Below are positions 1-10,122 of a stretch of 64,000 bases of DNA, in pieces. The position numbers were made by a program, and so were the translations under genes. The notes under the pieces were generated by a model. That model was not told where the DNA came from, searched no databases, and saw only the letters and a program-made list of their open reading frames with translations. Numbering within the stretch: position 1 is the stretch's first letter; the number at the start of each line of letters is the position of its first letter. The stretch spans positions 62,001-126,000 of IMG/VR virus record IMGVR_UViG_3300029945_000001; one strand, given 5' to 3'. This stretch comes from a virus.

Positions 1-1
1 A

Positions 2-1639
2 ACTGATAATATTGATATTCTAAAAATGCCAGAAGCCACAACGAAAGCTGGTAATAATAAAGTTAAACAACATGTTGCATTGCGATATAAAACAACAGCT
101 ACTACATTCTTGGGGAATGGTGAAAAGGGTAAAAAGAATAAAGGTCATCCTGTTTATATAGAACTTCCTCCAGAAAGTGTTGTTCCTATTTATGTTCCAG
201 GTTCACCTAAAAACCACATTGGATATCTTGTTCTTTTGGGAGATTATGGTTCTCCTATTAACCTAACTGAATCTGTTAAAGATGTTACTTATTCAACATC
301 TAAACGAGTTAATTATGATACACTCTATAAAACATTCGGTTATAATGGAATTAAAGATCCTACCCAACAGTATTTAATGATGCAGACTCTATATGGACAA
401 CTTATTAATGCTCATGTTTCTGGAAAGTTAGAAAAGGTTGGATATAAAGATGTAGAATTTGGAAATATAGAAAATATTTACAAACACATGTTTACTAGAT
501 TCTTAGCATCAAGAAGATCAAACATATTATTTGTACCGAAAGAATTTATGATTTATCATCATTATGATCTAAATGCAGATGGTACTGGTAGATCTAAATT
601 AGAAGATATTAAATTTATATTGTCTTTAAAAATGACTATTATGATTGCCTCTGCACATTCTGCTATTCGCTCTGCTATTGACAAACGAACAGTTGAGGTT
701 ACATTAAATAATAAGATTACGAATGTTGAAGGACATCTTAAGAAGTTAGAAAAAGCGTTTGTTCAGAAAAACATGGTTAAATTTTCAACAGATCCGTCTC
801 AGGCTGTTAGAACTATATCGGAAAAATCATTATCTTTTAAGGCTAAAGGTATTCCTGGTCTGGGTGATTATGAAGTTACAAGTGAAGCTACACCCGATAA
901 TAGTAGTTCTGAATTTAGAGATATTTTAGAGTATTTTGATAATATTATTCAATATCACTTTGATGTTCCCCCATCTGCTTATAATTCAATGAACGAAAAC
1001 GAATTCTCTAGATCGATTGTTATGTCGAATATTTATTTTAGTAGAATTATTCAAGCTTTACAACAACTTACAATAAAACATTTAAATAATTTTATCAGAA
1101 CATATATTAGTTTTTCACAACCTCTTATTGAAGAAATTAATAAAATTATTAATATCAAAGTAGATGGCGAAGATAAACTATCAGATGGTTCTGGCGTAGA
1201 AGATGAAAATAAAACTGAAAGTACCAAAGAAAGACTTGAAGAGATTATTAATAGTATTAGTGTTCATCTACAGGTTCCGAATGTTGGTCCTAACAAAACA
1301 CAATTTGACGATCTTGATACATTCTCTGAGTCTCTTGATAAAGTACTTGATAAACTTTATAGTGTTCCTAAAGAACTTGAAGACGATCCTCTTACATTTG
1401 TTAAGTTTGTTGTTAAAGAAAAGATACTTAGAAAATATCTATCAGAACAAAATGTCATGGACTCTGATGAATTCCCAACAATCGGTGAGATCGATAAAGT
1501 TGCACTTGACGAAACTATTCATGAATGTATTAATCTTATTAATGCAATTAAAACATCAAAGCGTTTATATAAACAGAAAGCTAATAATAATAATCAAGAT
1601 GATGATAATTCTGGTTTCGAAGATAGTGATAAATACTAA
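2..1639 (+). CDS. Portal vertex protein (5' end cut by window edge)
   Basis: Probable portal, the dodecameric ring at the head-tail vertex through which DNA is packaged. The frame is open back to base 2, so the first in-frame ATG at 26 is probably internal and the N-terminus lies outside the window. The region around codons 300-360 (motifs 'HFDVPPSAYNSMNENEFSRS' and 'IYFSRIIQALQQL') resembles the clip and stem region of myovirus portals, where 'VP..' and 'NEFSR'-like motifs precede a long helix. An acidic tail (NNNNQDDDNSGFEDSDKY) ends the protein. It is convergent with the tube and sheath genes. Assignment is from motif memory and virion context; another head-neck protein is possible. Confidence 0.68.
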   Translation, partial: TDNIDILKMPEATTKAGNNKVKQHVALRYKTTATTFLGNGEKGKKNKGHPVYIELPPESVVPIYVPGSPKNHIGYLVLLGDYGSPINLTESVKDVTYSTSKRVNYDTLYKTFGYNGIKDPTQQYLMMQTLYGQLINAHVSGKLEKVGYKDVEFGNIENIYKHMFTRFLASRRSNILFVPKEFMIYHHYDLNADGTGRSKLEDIKFILSLKMTIMIASAHSAIRSAIDKRTVEVTLNNKITNVEGHLKKLEKAFVQKNMVKFSTDPSQAVRTISEKSLSFKAKGIPGLGDYEVTSEATPDNSSSEFRDILEYFDNIIQYHFDVPPSAYNSMNENEFSRSIVMSNIYFSRIIQALQQLTIKHLNNFIRTYISFSQPLIEEINKIINIKVDGEDKLSDGSGVEDENKTESTKERLEEIINSISVHLQVPNVGPNKTQFDDLDTFSESLDKVLDKLYSVPKELEDDPLTFVKFVVKEKILRKYLSEQNVMDSDEFPTIGEIDKVALDETIHECINLINAIKTSKRLYKQKANNNNQDDDNSGFEDSDKY

Positions 1640-1649
1640 GTATAAAACT

Positions 1650-1679
1650 GATAGGAATGGGCAAGTGCCCATTCCTATC
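1650..1679. terminator. Bidirectional palindromic terminator
   Basis: A 14-bp perfect stem (gataggaatgggca and its complement) with a 2-nt loop, lying between the convergent portal and tail tube genes, so it can serve both strands. Confidence 0.85.
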
Positions 1680-1695
1680 ATATCCGACAATTGTC

Positions 1696-2565
1696 TTAAC
1701 CCATAGCGTAATAATTAGCTTCAGCATCTTCCTGCTGAGCCTGAATACCCATATCAGCAAGTTCATCAGGAATATCGCTAGCAACCGGAGTAGCAAGATT
1801 GTAATTAACACGATGCAAACCAAGACGATCGGCGATGATCTGACCAGCAACTTTTGTATTATAATTATGTTGAATAAGACCAGTATAAGCAATAGATCTT
1901 TCAGGAACTTCACCATGAGAAATAGTACGTTTCCAACCAAAATTACTTGTTTCGGTCGGGAACATACAAGTGGAATAATAGGCATCAATAATGTTCTGAG
2001 GCTGCATTGTAGGATCAAACTGAATCCATAACACATCCATAGTAAATGTAGACAACAACATAGGATCGATAGCAGTATCGCCACCATTAATAGCAGACAA
2101 CAGAGAGAACTGAGTATCAGGATCTCTAATCATCTTAATCCAATTATAGTGGAAATTCCAAACAACATTACCAACAATTTCATTCCATGTAAACTGTGGC
2201 GTAATCGCTGAGCGCTTAGACACGGTAGGAACATGGAGTGTCTGACCATCGTGGCCAGCAGTAACATCAGTTGTTTCTAATGTAACATTAAAATCAATAC
2301 CAGAAACTTCTTTAGGATGTTGTTCGATAAGCGCCTTAAGAATATCAACCATACCATCAAATTGATAAAACATAGTAGGTGCCCGTGTGACAATGCCATA
2401 TGTCGGGAGGAACACCTGCGGTGTCGCAGAATCGATATTGACGAGATTAACGCCAAGACCATTCTGCGCACCAGCAGCAATGTTCACAACCTGATCAGCA
2501 TCCGTCACAGCAGCAACGCCACCAAGATTGCTCAGTAAAGAGCTGGAGAGCGAGGCCAGTGACAT
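1696..2565 (-). CDS. Tail tube protein
   Basis: Likely forms the inner tube of the contractile tail (phiKZ gp30-type). It has 289 residues, close to what I recall for phiKZ-like tube proteins, and lies directly downstream of the sheath gene on the same strand with a 17-bp gap, the usual sheath-tube order. The sequence is rich in beta-type segments and starts 'MSLASLSSSLL'. Codons are more GC-rich than in neighbouring unknown genes, as expected for an abundant virion protein. Assignment rests on context, length and composition, not on a unique motif. Confidence 0.75.
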   Translation of the reverse strand: MSLASLSSSLLSNLGGVAAVTDADQVVNIAAGAQNGLGVNLVNIDSATPQVFLPTYGIVTRAPTMFYQFDGMVDILKALIEQHPKEVSGIDFNVTLETTDVTAGHDGQTLHVPTVSKRSAITPQFTWNEIVGNVVWNFHYNWIKMIRDPDTQFSLLSAINGGDTAIDPMLLSTFTMDVLWIQFDPTMQPQNIIDAYYSTCMFPTETSNFGWKRTISHGEVPERSIAYTGLIQHNYNTKVAGQIIADRLGLHRVNYNLATPVASDIPDELADMGIQAQQEDAEANYYAMG

Positions 2566-2582
2566 TATAGATTATCCCTTTC

Positions 2583-4589
2583 TTAAGAGGCAACATTCAC
2601 TGAGAGAGTAGTATTCCAAACACGATTGCTACGATACCCAGAGAGGGCAACTGTGACGCTAGAAGAGTTTCCGTTCGCCAAGTCAACTGTAGTCTGAGTA
2701 ACCGTTGTAGCACTCGTGATAATGTTATTAAGAGCAGAGCTGATTTCATTATCAATGGACTTTTGTATCTGTTTAAATAACGTTTTTGGCCTAGCATTAC
2801 TTCCCGTAAAACTAGTCCATTTGTCACGAACAATATGTTTAACATAAACAACGTAGTCAACAATACATTCGTCAGAGAGGAGTGAAGAATCTGTTGTATA
2901 AACAGTACGGAGATCAGAGTAAAAAATGACAGAGGGGGTAGCATAGCAAATAATATTAGCGCCACAATCCCAAATCTCCTGAAGAACATCAGGGCTTTCC
3001 GGGATGTAATTGAATGTAGGCCGTTTGAAGACGGTGACTTCGCTTGCGGGGCGAGGTTTAGGCTCAGCCTTAATGGACGTCGTTCCATCGTAAATGCACC
3101 TTTTAATCAATCGGTCAAACGTGGCCGGAACATAGTTAGACCACGAGGCCGTTGTTCCGTCGTTGTTCAACTTAGCGCACTGACCATAGATAGAACCACG
3201 GCACGCCGGAGTTCCCATGATCGAAGATTCAGGATGAAGCAGAATGCGCTGACGCAGAGATGCCATCAGTGCAACATCCGCAGCAGCTGTATTTGGCTTA
3301 AGACTCACGTCCTGAGTAGCCATTGTCAACTGCACATCATCGCGAACATTCATAACACCATCGATAATAGATAATTTATTAGCTAAAGCAAAACCAGAAT
3401 CATAGAAATGAGTAATCGGATAACGATAAACATCCTGAATAGCCGGATATGTAGTACCTTCGAGATAAGCAACAACTAATTCTTCAAACATGTTAACGGA
3501 TGTATCGCCATCAGATCCACCCAATAAATAAAGTGTAACATCTTCATTAATGACTTCGGCCGAATCAGAAGTAATGGTAAAGTGATAATAAGAATTATTG
3601 TTAGAATCCATACCAGTCATGATATTAATCAAATCAGCAGAAGATGTGATTTCAGGAGAAACGTTGAGAATATCAGATGTGATCTTTTTAATATTGTCAT
3701 TATAAGTACAAACATTGTAAGGGAAAGGATTCGCAAAGTTCGTTGTAAGTTCATCACTGATATCAAGATATTGTGTTGTATTGGGATTATAAGCATTATC
3801 AATAAAAGCAAAAGTCTGACTAGGACTACCATACATGTCATAAACAGGAGCAGAAATAGCAGTAGTCGGAGAAACATAAGAAGGAGCAAAGACATAGGTC
3901 ATTGCGCCATTAACAGTTGACAACGAAGCAATGTTACCAGACAGAATAGAATTCGCCTGAGTCTTATCATAAGAAGAATCGTAATATAAGCTAAAACCAT
4001 AATTGTTCATCAGAGATCCAACATCGGCCGCTTCGACGGCCATGATCGGATATGTAGTATATGTAACACCACCATTCGATATTGTGTTCGGAGTTAATTC
4101 ATCAAACTCTTCAGAATCTGTAAGTGCACGAGCAGTCCAATCTAATTCATAACCATCAGCAGTAACCGAAGCACCATTGAGTGTCTGGGGAATAGGGTTA
4201 CTATTTTCATCATAAACTAAAGCACCAGTTGCTGTACGCTGATACTGGACGATTTGCGCCGGAGTCACCGTGCAGAAGATACCAAGAGTGGATTTTGTAG
4301 CGGCCGGATCAACCAGTCGAACAAAACAAATCTGCTGGTACTTGATAGCCTGATTAACAAACAGCGTCTGGTGATTGAAGAACTTCGAGGTGGTATTCAA
4401 GAAGCTCGAACCATAACTAGTCTGAATATCTGTCGTATCGCCGATCAGGGGAAAGTTAGGAACGCCCTTTTCAGTGAACGAGAACATAATAGGCAGATGT
4501 CGAGGCAGGACCGTGAAGGTCTGTCCAGATGCCGCAGAATTATCCTGAACCTGGATATTCAGAGCATTAGGATATGTATATGTCGACAT
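2583..4589 (-). CDS. Contractile tail sheath protein
   Basis: Sheath subunit of the contractile tail, 668 residues (phiKZ gp29 class is about 695). The C-terminal third carries the typical sheath pattern: 'ADVALMASLRQRILLHPE', a conserved core with 'CGANIICYATPSVIFYSDLR', then a long C-terminal helix and strand region ending 'RVWNTTLSVNVAS'. The gene uses ATG at 4589 with a purine-rich site (gggagttttc read on the minus strand) upstream. It is co-directional with the tube gene downstream and divergent from the structural gene at 4665, so a late promoter probably lies in 4590-4664. Confidence 0.85.
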   Translation of the reverse strand: MSTYTYPNALNIQVQDNSAASGQTFTVLPRHLPIMFSFTEKGVPNFPLIGDTTDIQTSYGSSFLNTTSKFFNHQTLFVNQAIKYQQICFVRLVDPAATKSTLGIFCTVTPAQIVQYQRTATGALVYDENSNPIPQTLNGASVTADGYELDWTARALTDSEEFDELTPNTISNGGVTYTTYPIMAVEAADVGSLMNNYGFSLYYDSSYDKTQANSILSGNIASLSTVNGAMTYVFAPSYVSPTTAISAPVYDMYGSPSQTFAFIDNAYNPNTTQYLDISDELTTNFANPFPYNVCTYNDNIKKITSDILNVSPEITSSADLINIMTGMDSNNNSYYHFTITSDSAEVINEDVTLYLLGGSDGDTSVNMFEELVVAYLEGTTYPAIQDVYRYPITHFYDSGFALANKLSIIDGVMNVRDDVQLTMATQDVSLKPNTAAADVALMASLRQRILLHPESSIMGTPACRGSIYGQCAKLNNDGTTASWSNYVPATFDRLIKRCIYDGTTSIKAEPKPRPASEVTVFKRPTFNYIPESPDVLQEIWDCGANIICYATPSVIFYSDLRTVYTTDSSLLSDECIVDYVVYVKHIVRDKWTSFTGSNARPKTLFKQIQKSIDNEISSALNNIITSATTVTQTTVDLANGNSSSVTVALSGYRSNRVWNTTLSVNVAS

Positions 4590-4664
4590 TGAAAACTCCC
4601 ATTAGAAAGGTTTTTTAGAATAAAACCATCGTATAAGGATAATTCTTTTAAAAGGAACAAAAAA

Positions 4665-5696
4665 ATGAAAAACCGTGAATCTATCTTTGACGTATTTAGT
4701 GTTAAACAAACAGTTAATAATCCACAGTTAACCGAACTTATTAATTTCTTAATGGATAATAGAGATGTTAGACTTGACCACGATATTACTAAACAGATTA
4801 CATCTCGTGATCCCTTGATTAAACCAGGAATCAGTCATATTTTCCGTAGAGCTGTTATGAGTGGTAAAGACAATATTTTTTCTTTCTGTAATATTCCTAT
4901 GAATACAAATGCTCCAGAGATTGTCACTTATGACTATGTCAGTTTTGACTTTGCTCAGCTTGCTGGTAAGCATGCCAATTTATACAAAGACACTACCTTC
5001 ATTCCTGGATTTAAAGATACTGTTTTTTATAATGTTTCATCTGTTATTAAGACAAATAATGAACCTAGTGACATCAATCAATTTCAAGCAAAATGTGTGT
5101 TATCTATGTTATCAAGAAGTTACTATAATAGTGGTGTTTTACCTTGGTTAACACCTACAATCATTAGGTTTTTATGCCGAAGCTATAATATGTCCATTGG
5201 TACTGCCATAAGCAGTTCCTATGGACTTACCTATGCCGAAATGCAAATTATCAAGACAATTTTGTCATTTTATTTCTTAAAATGTGTTGCTTCTGTTCAT
5301 GAAGCAGAGGTTCTAATTAAGACCTCAAAACTCGATTTAGGTCCTACAAATGAGATCCAGGATGTTGTTAATAAAATAAAAGAATTACTCGGCGATAAAT
5401 ACGAAAATATATCATTTGATGACATGTGTTATTGTATTCAAAATTGTGGTATTGGTAGATTGTCTGGCGTTAATAGAAAATGGATGGTTCAGAGATTGAA
5501 AAGTCTTGGTCCTGATATGTTTACAACAAGTATTGCTTTGGAATACCCTCCCTACTTCTGCTATTTATTGTTATTGGCCGAGGCTGGTAAAAAGATCGGT
5601 ATGTTTAATATATTAATGAAGACCGATCTCAAAAGAGAAGTTAATGAATTTATTGACAACATTATTAAATCCCCTTCATTTATTTCTACAATCTAA
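4665..5696 (+). CDS. Probable virion structural protein
   Basis: 343 residues with no motif I recognise. The mix of helical and aromatic segments, and its place between the sheath gene and a run of very large co-directional genes, suggests a neck, tail or baseplate component. The start ATG follows a good Shine-Dalgarno (aaaaggaac). Only 15 bp separate it from the next gene, so the four genes to 11649 probably form one late operon. No TATATTAC early-type element is present upstream, consistent with late expression. Confidence 0.55.
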   Translation: MKNRESIFDVFSVKQTVNNPQLTELINFLMDNRDVRLDHDITKQITSRDPLIKPGISHIFRRAVMSGKDNIFSFCNIPMNTNAPEIVTYDYVSFDFAQLAGKHANLYKDTTFIPGFKDTVFYNVSSVIKTNNEPSDINQFQAKCVLSMLSRSYYNSGVLPWLTPTIIRFLCRSYNMSIGTAISSSYGLTYAEMQIIKTILSFYFLKCVASVHEAEVLIKTSKLDLGPTNEIQDVVNKIKELLGDKYENISFDDMCYCIQNCGIGRLSGVNRKWMVQRLKSLGPDMFTTSIALEYPPYFCYLLLLAEAGKKIGMFNILMKTDLKREVNEFIDNIIKSPSFISTI

Positions 5697-5711
5697 GAAT
5701 GGAGTATTTGT

Positions 5712-8318
5712 ATGACAGTTTCTAGTTCTACATTAGTCTCCTATCTTAATCTTAATTTTTTAGAAAAAGTATGGAATAGTCCTAGATTTTATTGTTTTGA
5801 AAATATAAGATTAAATCCGTTTGTTGTCGGCACCTCTAATATACTAATGAACTTAATTTCTGATACATATGAAACTATTGCATTACCGAATAACGAAATC
5901 CAGTATAGCGTTTTTACAACAGATTACTTTAGTATTCAGACGTTATTATTATTGGATACTGATGCTTGGTATCAGGCTAGTTCTTTAATAGATGAATATT
6001 CAGAACTAATTACTGTCTATACTGAAAATGGGTTTATGGTACCTAAGAGTTCTATTTATTTAAGATATTCATCAACGACTGAGAAGCTTTATATTGCTAT
6101 CGATAAGTTGGCATTATATAAAGTTGATGGAGTAAATTATAAATCTTGTTACCTTGATGTATTGCGGTTTGCTCCTAGCATGACAAAATCTAATAAGGTA
6201 TTACTAAATTATTATTCTGACATTATAATAAAATCTACTTTCACAAATCAGTTAGCGACCATAACAACTTTATTAACAAATTTAAACAATAATTATTATG
6301 ATCAAACTACATTCATTATTAATGGTGAAATAATCGACTCTAAGTCTAATTATTCTATTTCAATTGGTGATTATATTGAAATCATCACTGACTTCTCTAT
6401 TGATAAAACGGTGACTATAGATATTTCTTCAAATGCCACAAACTATATAGATACCATCAATAAAGGTAATTATACACTATTACATATTCCTAAAGAAAAT
6501 AATCCAAATAATGCTATTTATACATTTAATGATATGTCGATATATATAAAGAATAATGTATCTTCTAAGTCTATATATTTTAATAGATCTACTACAGGTG
6601 CTATAAATCAAATAACTCACAATGATATCTCGATTAATAATCTAGAATTATCTGCTGCACAAGATACGCTCAATACTACCAATATAAGTGTTATTCTTAA
6701 ATTAAGAAGTCACCAAAATAAATATATTATTCAAGATATTAATTATATAAATTATTTATACGAGCTTCCAGATGATGAAATAGTACAATTCTTATTAGCT
6801 AAAAATAGTGATACCTCATTGTCATTCTGGTCGTTGTTAAATTTACAACAATCTTTACAAACAAGTTTATTCTTTAATGTTACAAATGATACATCATTGT
6901 CGACATTAGCTAAATATACAAATGGTTTAGGATATGACTGTATCGCAAACGTTTTAAGTGGTTATGACGATACAACTATTTTAAATCAGAGTAGTACAGT
7001 AACCATCCCTGTTAAAAAGCCTATTATCCTTAGTGATTCTTCTACAAAAAATATTTTTTATATGAATGGTAAGAAGGTTATGGATACTTTATATAAATAT
7101 TCTGATAATGGACTAAGTATCGGTTATACAACACTCAGTAAAGATTTATATATTCCCCCTAAGTCTAATTGTAGAAATCAATTATTTCAACACAACGATA
7201 GTACACATGAGCTCTTTTCTCCTAAAATTGGGGTTACCCAAGTTACTGTTAATATGACAGATTTTAAAATATACTTAATGAATGATATTGATCCCATACA
7301 AGGATTTAATAGAACATATACAAAATCTTTTACAGAAGTTACTCCAGATAATCATTCATTAGTAACAACAATAGGAACAGATAGTTCTATTCTAGCATTT
7401 GGATATCTTTATTATAATAAAACATTTATAATTGTTAATAATACTTACACTTATAGTACATCTATAAATTTAGATACTGATATGAGTGAAGGGAATGTAT
7501 TATATCACGATCTGGATATCCTGTATTCAGACGATGTAACGACTTTACCCTTATTGAATTCTAGTAACATAGAAGCACATCTAAATGGATATTATTTAAT
7601 ACCCGATATTGATTACAATGTTATTACTTATATAGATACAAATGGATATTTTTGTGGTAGACAATTTATTTTAACAAACAATATATTCTTACAAGAATCA
7701 TCTAATATTTTAGAAATTATGAACCATACAGCAAGAATAGATTATCAGACTATTGATTATGTTTTAAACGGCCAATTAAATCAGAATGGTGAAATAGATT
7801 TTGAATTGGTTAATAGTTCAAAAGTATATATCAATGGATTGTTACAGAATTACAATTCTGATATATTTAGTATGACATTAGATGTCCCTAATGGTTCGCC
7901 ATATATTATCAGAAATATTATTCCTAAACAGACAGATGTTTATTTAAGTACATATAATCAGAATTCAGATAACCCAAATAAACAGGCTATTCAAAAATAC
8001 TTCACAAAAGAATTTACAGTTGCACAAGATCCTATATTTGTAAATAAAATGCATATCGTTTTTAGTCCTTATTTTACATATCTTATTCAACAGATTAATA
8101 ATGGATCGCTAGTTTTAACAAACGATCCTGATAATACCAAATTTATAAATCAGGTTAGTCAATATGACTATATAAAAAATATGGATCAGACTTTAAGTGA
8201 TTCTACAATTATCAATTTCAATTTTGTTTATTGGAATATTACATATTCAGATACTGTCATTAATGATTCAACACAATATGCACTATTTAAGAAACTTGTT
8301 ACGCTAATAAGAGGATAG
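5712..8318 (+). CDS. Large putative virion structural protein
   Basis: 868 residues, rich in Asn, Ser, Thr, Ile and Tyr with many short beta-like segments, as in phage baseplate, tail fibre or spike proteins. No enzymatic motif is visible. The start follows 'atggagtatttgt' and the stop is 6 bp before the next start, so translation is likely coupled. The context of sheath and further large beta-rich proteins supports a tail role. Fibre, baseplate wedge and spike cannot be told apart by eye. Confidence 0.55.
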   Translation: MTVSSSTLVSYLNLNFLEKVWNSPRFYCFENIRLNPFVVGTSNILMNLISDTYETIALPNNEIQYSVFTTDYFSIQTLLLLDTDAWYQASSLIDEYSELITVYTENGFMVPKSSIYLRYSSTTEKLYIAIDKLALYKVDGVNYKSCYLDVLRFAPSMTKSNKVLLNYYSDIIIKSTFTNQLATITTLLTNLNNNYYDQTTFIINGEIIDSKSNYSISIGDYIEIITDFSIDKTVTIDISSNATNYIDTINKGNYTLLHIPKENNPNNAIYTFNDMSIYIKNNVSSKSIYFNRSTTGAINQITHNDISINNLELSAAQDTLNTTNISVILKLRSHQNKYIIQDINYINYLYELPDDEIVQFLLAKNSDTSLSFWSLLNLQQSLQTSLFFNVTNDTSLSTLAKYTNGLGYDCIANVLSGYDDTTILNQSSTVTIPVKKPIILSDSSTKNIFYMNGKKVMDTLYKYSDNGLSIGYTTLSKDLYIPPKSNCRNQLFQHNDSTHELFSPKIGVTQVTVNMTDFKIYLMNDIDPIQGFNRTYTKSFTEVTPDNHSLVTTIGTDSSILAFGYLYYNKTFIIVNNTYTYSTSINLDTDMSEGNVLYHDLDILYSDDVTTLPLLNSSNIEAHLNGYYLIPDIDYNVITYIDTNGYFCGRQFILTNNIFLQESSNILEIMNHTARIDYQTIDYVLNGQLNQNGEIDFELVNSSKVYINGLLQNYNSDIFSMTLDVPNGSPYIIRNIIPKQTDVYLSTYNQNSDNPNKQAIQKYFTKEFTVAQDPIFVNKMHIVFSPYFTYLIQQINNGSLVLTNDPDNTKFINQVSQYDYIKNMDQTLSDSTIINFNFVYWNITYSDTVINDSTQYALFKKLVTLIRG

Positions 8319-8324
8319 AAAGGC

Positions 8325-10049
8325 ATGACAGTCATCACAGTCCTAAAAGAGGATGCATCTAACGTAGCAAGTGGTTATGTTAGAGTTTATCCATTAAGTA
8401 AAATATATAATCCTAATTTAAATCAAACATCTGGATCTTATATTGTTCCGCAGGTAGACTCATTGGTTATCGATGTTGACAATGGTGGATTGTTGTACTA
8501 TGTAGAAAGTGTTAATGAAATCACAAATGTTTCTACATTGGTTCCTGCTAAAATCATTACTGATTCAATAGAAACCGAATTAGATCAGATCTCGGTTATT
8601 TCTTATGGAAATGATTTATTTTATCTTTATTATGATCCTTTGAACACCCCAACAGATATTGATATCGATAGTAAATTACATATTGTCGGTCCTGTCGGAA
8701 TGAAATACCAGATTATAGAAAATGTTGGAACTGCTACAGAAAAAGTTATAAGTCAGTATTACGATATTGATGGAAATTATGTTGGTAATGTTGTTCCTAT
8801 GGTTCCTTGTTTTGAAGACGGAACTAAAGGTGTTCATTATTTAAAGAGTTGTTATACGACACAGCCTATTGTTGATGGAACTTCTTATCAGATTAATGTA
8901 TTTAATTCTGCTGGTAAATTAATTGGTGAAGTTAAGAATGTTATTTCTAAGAAATCATACATTTTAAATAATGGTTTTAATTCTCTTCCTGTTATAAACA
9001 ACTTAAGTATTGTTGGAAATCAAATGAGAAACGATAATGAAATTTATATTTATCAGAATCAGAATATAGACAGTTTGAATATTAGAGGTATATTAACATT
9101 TGAAGATGGAAGAACACAAGAAGTTCTCCCAGATACATCTAAATGTGTTTTATATGGATTTACTAATTTCGTATCTTCTTATCCTGGTTATAAACAACCA
9201 TTATTGTTAAAATATATGCTTGATAGTGATGAACCTATTTCAAGAGAACTTATGTTAACAAATGATATATTTATTACTGGAGAAACTAATCTTATTGTTA
9301 TTCCAAATAATGTGTCTTATGGTATTAAATTACTGGTTGTTCCTCAATGGTCGGCAAATTTAAATCAATATACATTAAAGTTCTTCTTATACTCAACAGA
9401 ACGAAATTCATCTGTCGATGTCACTCAGTATGTTACAACGACAAGTCTTGATACATCCACAGGACTTACTAATTTTAGTGGAAATTATTATACAGGGTAT
9501 CAAACATTACAAGCATCTATCGATTTAAATAATTTTGATAATACAACATTTGGAGTTGGTTCTATTTATTTACAGACAATCGTTATTAAGTTACAACCGT
9601 TCAATGCATATAACAGATACATATTTGGAGATAGTATTACTGGAACAATTTATGGTATCGATAATACTCTTGTTCATAGACCTGTTCTATATAACGATAT
9701 CATAAAGAATGTTTATTTTATTCCGTCTAGTTTATTCTCAACAGTTGATAATTTCTTACAAGCATTTTATTATAATACATTACCTGTTTATGATAGTTCA
9801 AATACATCTTCACCTCCTGTTCCTACACACTTCTGCATAAGAGATATTGTTACTGGTAATATGCTAACAAATGACATTATCCCGATTGCAAACTATCAAC
9901 AAGCATTCAACTTTGTTAATAATACTTCATATTTAAATAATAATGTGTTGATTGAATTTATTCAGCAGATCAATACAACAACAAATAATACTCTTTATGG
10001 TGCCCCCATTGATGTTTATTCAAACACATATATTCCAACATTATCTTAA
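8325..10049 (+). CDS. Putative virion structural protein
   Basis: 574 residues with beta-rich, Asn/Thr/Ser-rich composition like the preceding protein. It contains repeated 'Y.I.G...Y.G' style turns (for example 'QYYDIDGNYVGNVVP') but no recognised domain. The start is preceded by 'gaggatagaaaggc', which contains a Shine-Dalgarno. It closes the tightly packed part of the structural operon and is followed by a perfect palindrome at 10063-10094. Confidence 0.5.
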   Translation: MTVITVLKEDASNVASGYVRVYPLSKIYNPNLNQTSGSYIVPQVDSLVIDVDNGGLLYYVESVNEITNVSTLVPAKIITDSIETELDQISVISYGNDLFYLYYDPLNTPTDIDIDSKLHIVGPVGMKYQIIENVGTATEKVISQYYDIDGNYVGNVVPMVPCFEDGTKGVHYLKSCYTTQPIVDGTSYQINVFNSAGKLIGEVKNVISKKSYILNNGFNSLPVINNLSIVGNQMRNDNEIYIYQNQNIDSLNIRGILTFEDGRTQEVLPDTSKCVLYGFTNFVSSYPGYKQPLLLKYMLDSDEPISRELMLTNDIFITGETNLIVIPNNVSYGIKLLVVPQWSANLNQYTLKFFLYSTERNSSVDVTQYVTTTSLDTSTGLTNFSGNYYTGYQTLQASIDLNNFDNTTFGVGSIYLQTIVIKLQPFNAYNRYIFGDSITGTIYGIDNTLVHRPVLYNDIIKNVYFIPSSLFSTVDNFLQAFYYNTLPVYDSSNTSSPPVPTHFCIRDIVTGNMLTNDIIPIANYQQAFNFVNNTSYLNNNVLIEFIQQINTTTNNTLYGAPIDVYSNTYIPTLS

Positions 10050-10062
10050 GTTATGTCATTAA

Positions 10063-10094
10063 CTGTATAAGGTGCCACGTGGCACCTTATACAG
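10063..10094. terminator. Perfect 32-bp palindrome, likely terminator
   Basis: ctgtataaggtgccac followed by its exact complement, no spacer. It sits between two co-directional structural genes. No strong T-run follows, so partial termination or RNA processing is equally possible. Confidence 0.7.
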
Positions 10095-10122
10095 ATAGAC
10101 AAATCGAAAGGAAAAAACTTCT

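Noticed and set aside
1696-2565. Plus-strand and other-frame open frames across the tube and sheath genes (for example 2317-2538, 3582-3920, 4254-4592)
   Set aside because: They lie opposite well-supported structural genes, have no ribosome sites and show repetitive Arg/Ser/Ile composition typical of antisense reading.
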